Shown here piece after piece: positions 62,580 through 64,000 of a stretch of 64,000 bases of DNA. Within the stretch, counting starts at the first letter, position 1. Each line of letters opens with the position of its first letter. The DNA lies in NCBI RefSeq assembly GCF_000217955.3, contig NZ_AFOY02000015.1, positions 1,240,001-1,304,000 on the forward strand, in the 5' to 3' direction. The translations under genes and the position numbers were made by a program. This DNA is from Pseudomonas fluorescens HK44. Lineage in GTDB: Bacteria > Pseudomonadota > Gammaproteobacteria > Pseudomonadales > Pseudomonadaceae. The notes under the pieces were generated by a model. That model worked only from the letters and a program-made list of their open reading frames with translations. It was not told where the DNA came from and searched no databases.

Positions 62580-64000
62580 TCAGTTAGAAGGCGATTTGAC
62601 AGGCAGCGTCGCTTGGCTACCGCGAAAGGTGCACAGTCCGTAGTAAACCAAAGCGCCCAGAATCGAACCTGTGAACCAGCCATAATCGTAGAACCAGCTG
62701 AAGGCCGGGCTGCTCAATGACAGTAGGGTCAGTACCACCGGCACGGCGAAGGCAATGAAACCCGCAGAGTTCCACGCCGGGTAGACATCATCACGATAGA
62801 GCCCTGCCAGGTCCAGCTTCTGCTTTTTGATCAGGAAGTAGTCAACGATCATGATCCCCGCAATCGGCCCAAGTAGACTGGAATACCCTAACAGCCAGTT
62901 CGAGTAGACCGTATCGAGGCTGATGTCCGAGACAATCAGGCCCAGCTTTTTCAACAGCTCGTGTGCCATCATTCCCAAGCCAACCACACCGGTTATCATC
63001 ACCGCGTGAGTCCGGCCGATCAGTTTCGGGGCGATGTTCTGGAAATCATTGGTTGGTGAAACAATATTGGCTGCGGTATTGGTCGACAACGTGGCGATGA
63101 TGATCATCGCCATGGCCAGTGCCACCCAGACCGGGCTCTGTATGTGCCCGATCAGGTTCACCGGGTCGGAGACGGTTTCGCCAACCAGTGAGGCAGACGC
63201 AGCGGTCAACACTACGCCCAGCGAGGCGAACATAAACATGGTCAAAGGCAGGCCGATGATCTGCCCGACGATCTGGTCTTTCTGGCTTTTAGCGTAACGA
63301 CTGAAATCCGGGATGTTCAGCGACAACGCCGCCCAGAAGCCTACCATCGCGGTGAGGCCGGCGAAGAAGTAACTCGCCAGCCCGGCGCCTTCGGGGCGCT
63401 TCGGTGGCTGGGACAGCAGTTCGCTAATCGACACGTTCGGCATAGCCCAGACCAGCAACCCGGCACCGACCAGCACCAATAGCGGTGCCGACAGGGTTTC
63501 CAGCCGCTTGATCGACTCGGCACCGCGTAGCACCACCCACAAGTTCAGGGCCCAGAAAATCATGAAACCGATGACTTCGCCCGTTCCGCCTAGACTTTTC
63601 CAGCCGTCGGACATTGAGCCCAGAAACAAGTTAATGGCCTGTCCGCCGAACATCGTCTGAATGCCGAACCATCCGCACGCTACAACGGCCCTGATCAGGC
63701 ATGGCAGGTTGGAGCCGAGTATGCCGAACGAAGAACGCAGCAACACCGGGAATGGAATGCCGTACTTGGTACCGGCGAAAGCATTAAGGGTCAGCGGTAT
63801 CAGCACAATGATGTTTGCCAGCAGAATCACCAGGAGCGCCTCCCCCACCGAAAGGCCAAAGTAGCCAGTGAGTACGCCTCCCAGCGTATAGGTCGGCACG
63901 CAGATCGACATACCGACCCAGAGTGCAGCAATGTGCCACTGGTTCCAAGTGCGCTGGTGGACCTTGGTCGGGGCTATGTCGTCATTGTAACGAGGACTGT
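62580..64000 (-). CDS. NCS1-family permease, 5' end outside window
   Basis: At least 473 residues are encoded; the frame continues past the right edge (SPRYNDDIAPTKVHQRTWNQWHIAALWVG before the first internal Met). It has about 12 membrane segments with NCS1 signatures: GTKYGIPFPVLLRSSFGILGSNLPCLIRAVVACGWFGIQT, GLTAMVGFWAALSLNIPDFSRYAKSQKDQ, and IATLSTNTAANIVSPTNDFQNIAPKL. The family imports nucleobases, allantoin and hydantoins with H+ or Na+ (Mhp1, CodB, PucI). Next to hyuAB a hydantoin-like or related ring compound is the likely substrate. Confidence 0.92.
   Translation of the reverse strand, partial: SPRYNDDIAPTKVHQRTWNQWHIAALWVGMSICVPTYTLGGVLTGYFGLSVGEALLVILLANIIVLIPLTLNAFAGTKYGIPFPVLLRSSFGILGSNLPCLIRAVVACGWFGIQTMFGGQAINLFLGSMSDGWKSLGGTGEVIGFMIFWALNLWVVLRGAESIKRLETLSAPLLVLVGAGLLVWAMPNVSISELLSQPPKRPEGAGLASYFFAGLTAMVGFWAALSLNIPDFSRYAKSQKDQIVGQIIGLPLTMFMFASLGVVLTAASASLVGETVSDPVNLIGHIQSPVWVALAMAMIIIATLSTNTAANIVSPTNDFQNIAPKLIGRTHAVMITGVVGLGMMAHELLKKLGLIVSDISLDTVYSNWLLGYSSLLGPIAGIMIVDYFLIKKQKLDLAGLYRDDVYPAWNSAGFIAFAVPVVLTLLSLSSPAFSWFYDYGWFTGSILGALVYYGLCTFRGSQATLPVKSPSN

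Noticed and set aside
1..64000. CRISPR arrays, tRNA or rRNA genes
   Set aside because: No regularly spaced repeats, no tRNA-like TTC-loop/anticodon combinations and no rRNA sequence were recognised by eye; a tRNA scan would be needed to exclude a weak candidate.

Overview
The window looks like a genomic island region of a Pseudomonas-type gammaproteobacterium. The inference rests on two OprD-family porins, the PFL_47xx/TIGR037xx families of Pseudomonas integrative conjugative elements (ICEs), and a dense IS load (IS5, IS21, IS66, IS110, IS1595, IS630). No rRNA, tRNA or CRISPR array was recognised.

Layout. 1-5.1 kb: the 5' part of a group II intron sitting just behind a terminator, then small envelope genes (DUF5329 protein, two paralogous His/Asp/Arg-rich lipoproteins, a glycine-zipper protein), small hypothetical genes and a nucleotide-kinase-like remnant. 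5.1-13.9 kb: one catabolic locus, M20 peptidase - YfcC-type transporter - OprD-family porin, with a divergent LysR regulator. The porin carries an intact IS5-family element (TSD CTAG) and the regulator an intact IS21-family element (probable TSD CGGC). Both host genes are otherwise complete and removal of each insertion would restore the frame. 14.3-21.0 kb: a compact unit of a GntR/UTRA regulator, a dre-like operator, a binding-protein ABC transporter, a HAD phosphatase and a TIM-barrel isomerase-like protein; I read it as uptake and catabolism of a phosphorylated small molecule. 21.0-26.9 kb: an IS graveyard with nested insertions (group II intron in IS66, IS1595 in IS110, IS21 fragment).

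27.2-45.3 kb: the GC-rich transfer half of a PFL/ICEclc-type ICE, covering RAQPRD protein, TIGR03758, 03745, 03750, 03746, 03749, 03752, 03751, a VirB4/TraC-like ATPase, a DsbA-like protein, TIGR03757, 03756, 03755 and TraG-N, then DUF3742, an AbiE toxin-antitoxin pair and a MobH/TraI relaxase. Coupling protein, early transfer genes and integrase are absent from the window, and IS fragments abut both sides.

45.3-47.2 kb: IS630 and IS5 fragments plus remnants of a tyrosine recombinase. 47.2-51.9 kb: a more AT-rich operon (amino-acid-type ABC transporter, PLP aminotransferase, 2-keto-3-deoxygluconate kinase) whose binding protein has a homopolymer frameshift. 52.2-56.2 kb: IS debris around a LuxR-type regulator. 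56.4-64.0 kb: OprD-family porin, hydantoinase/oxoprolinase subunits HyuB and HyuA, and an NCS1 permease running off the right edge, suggesting uptake and ring opening of a hydantoin or related cyclic amide.
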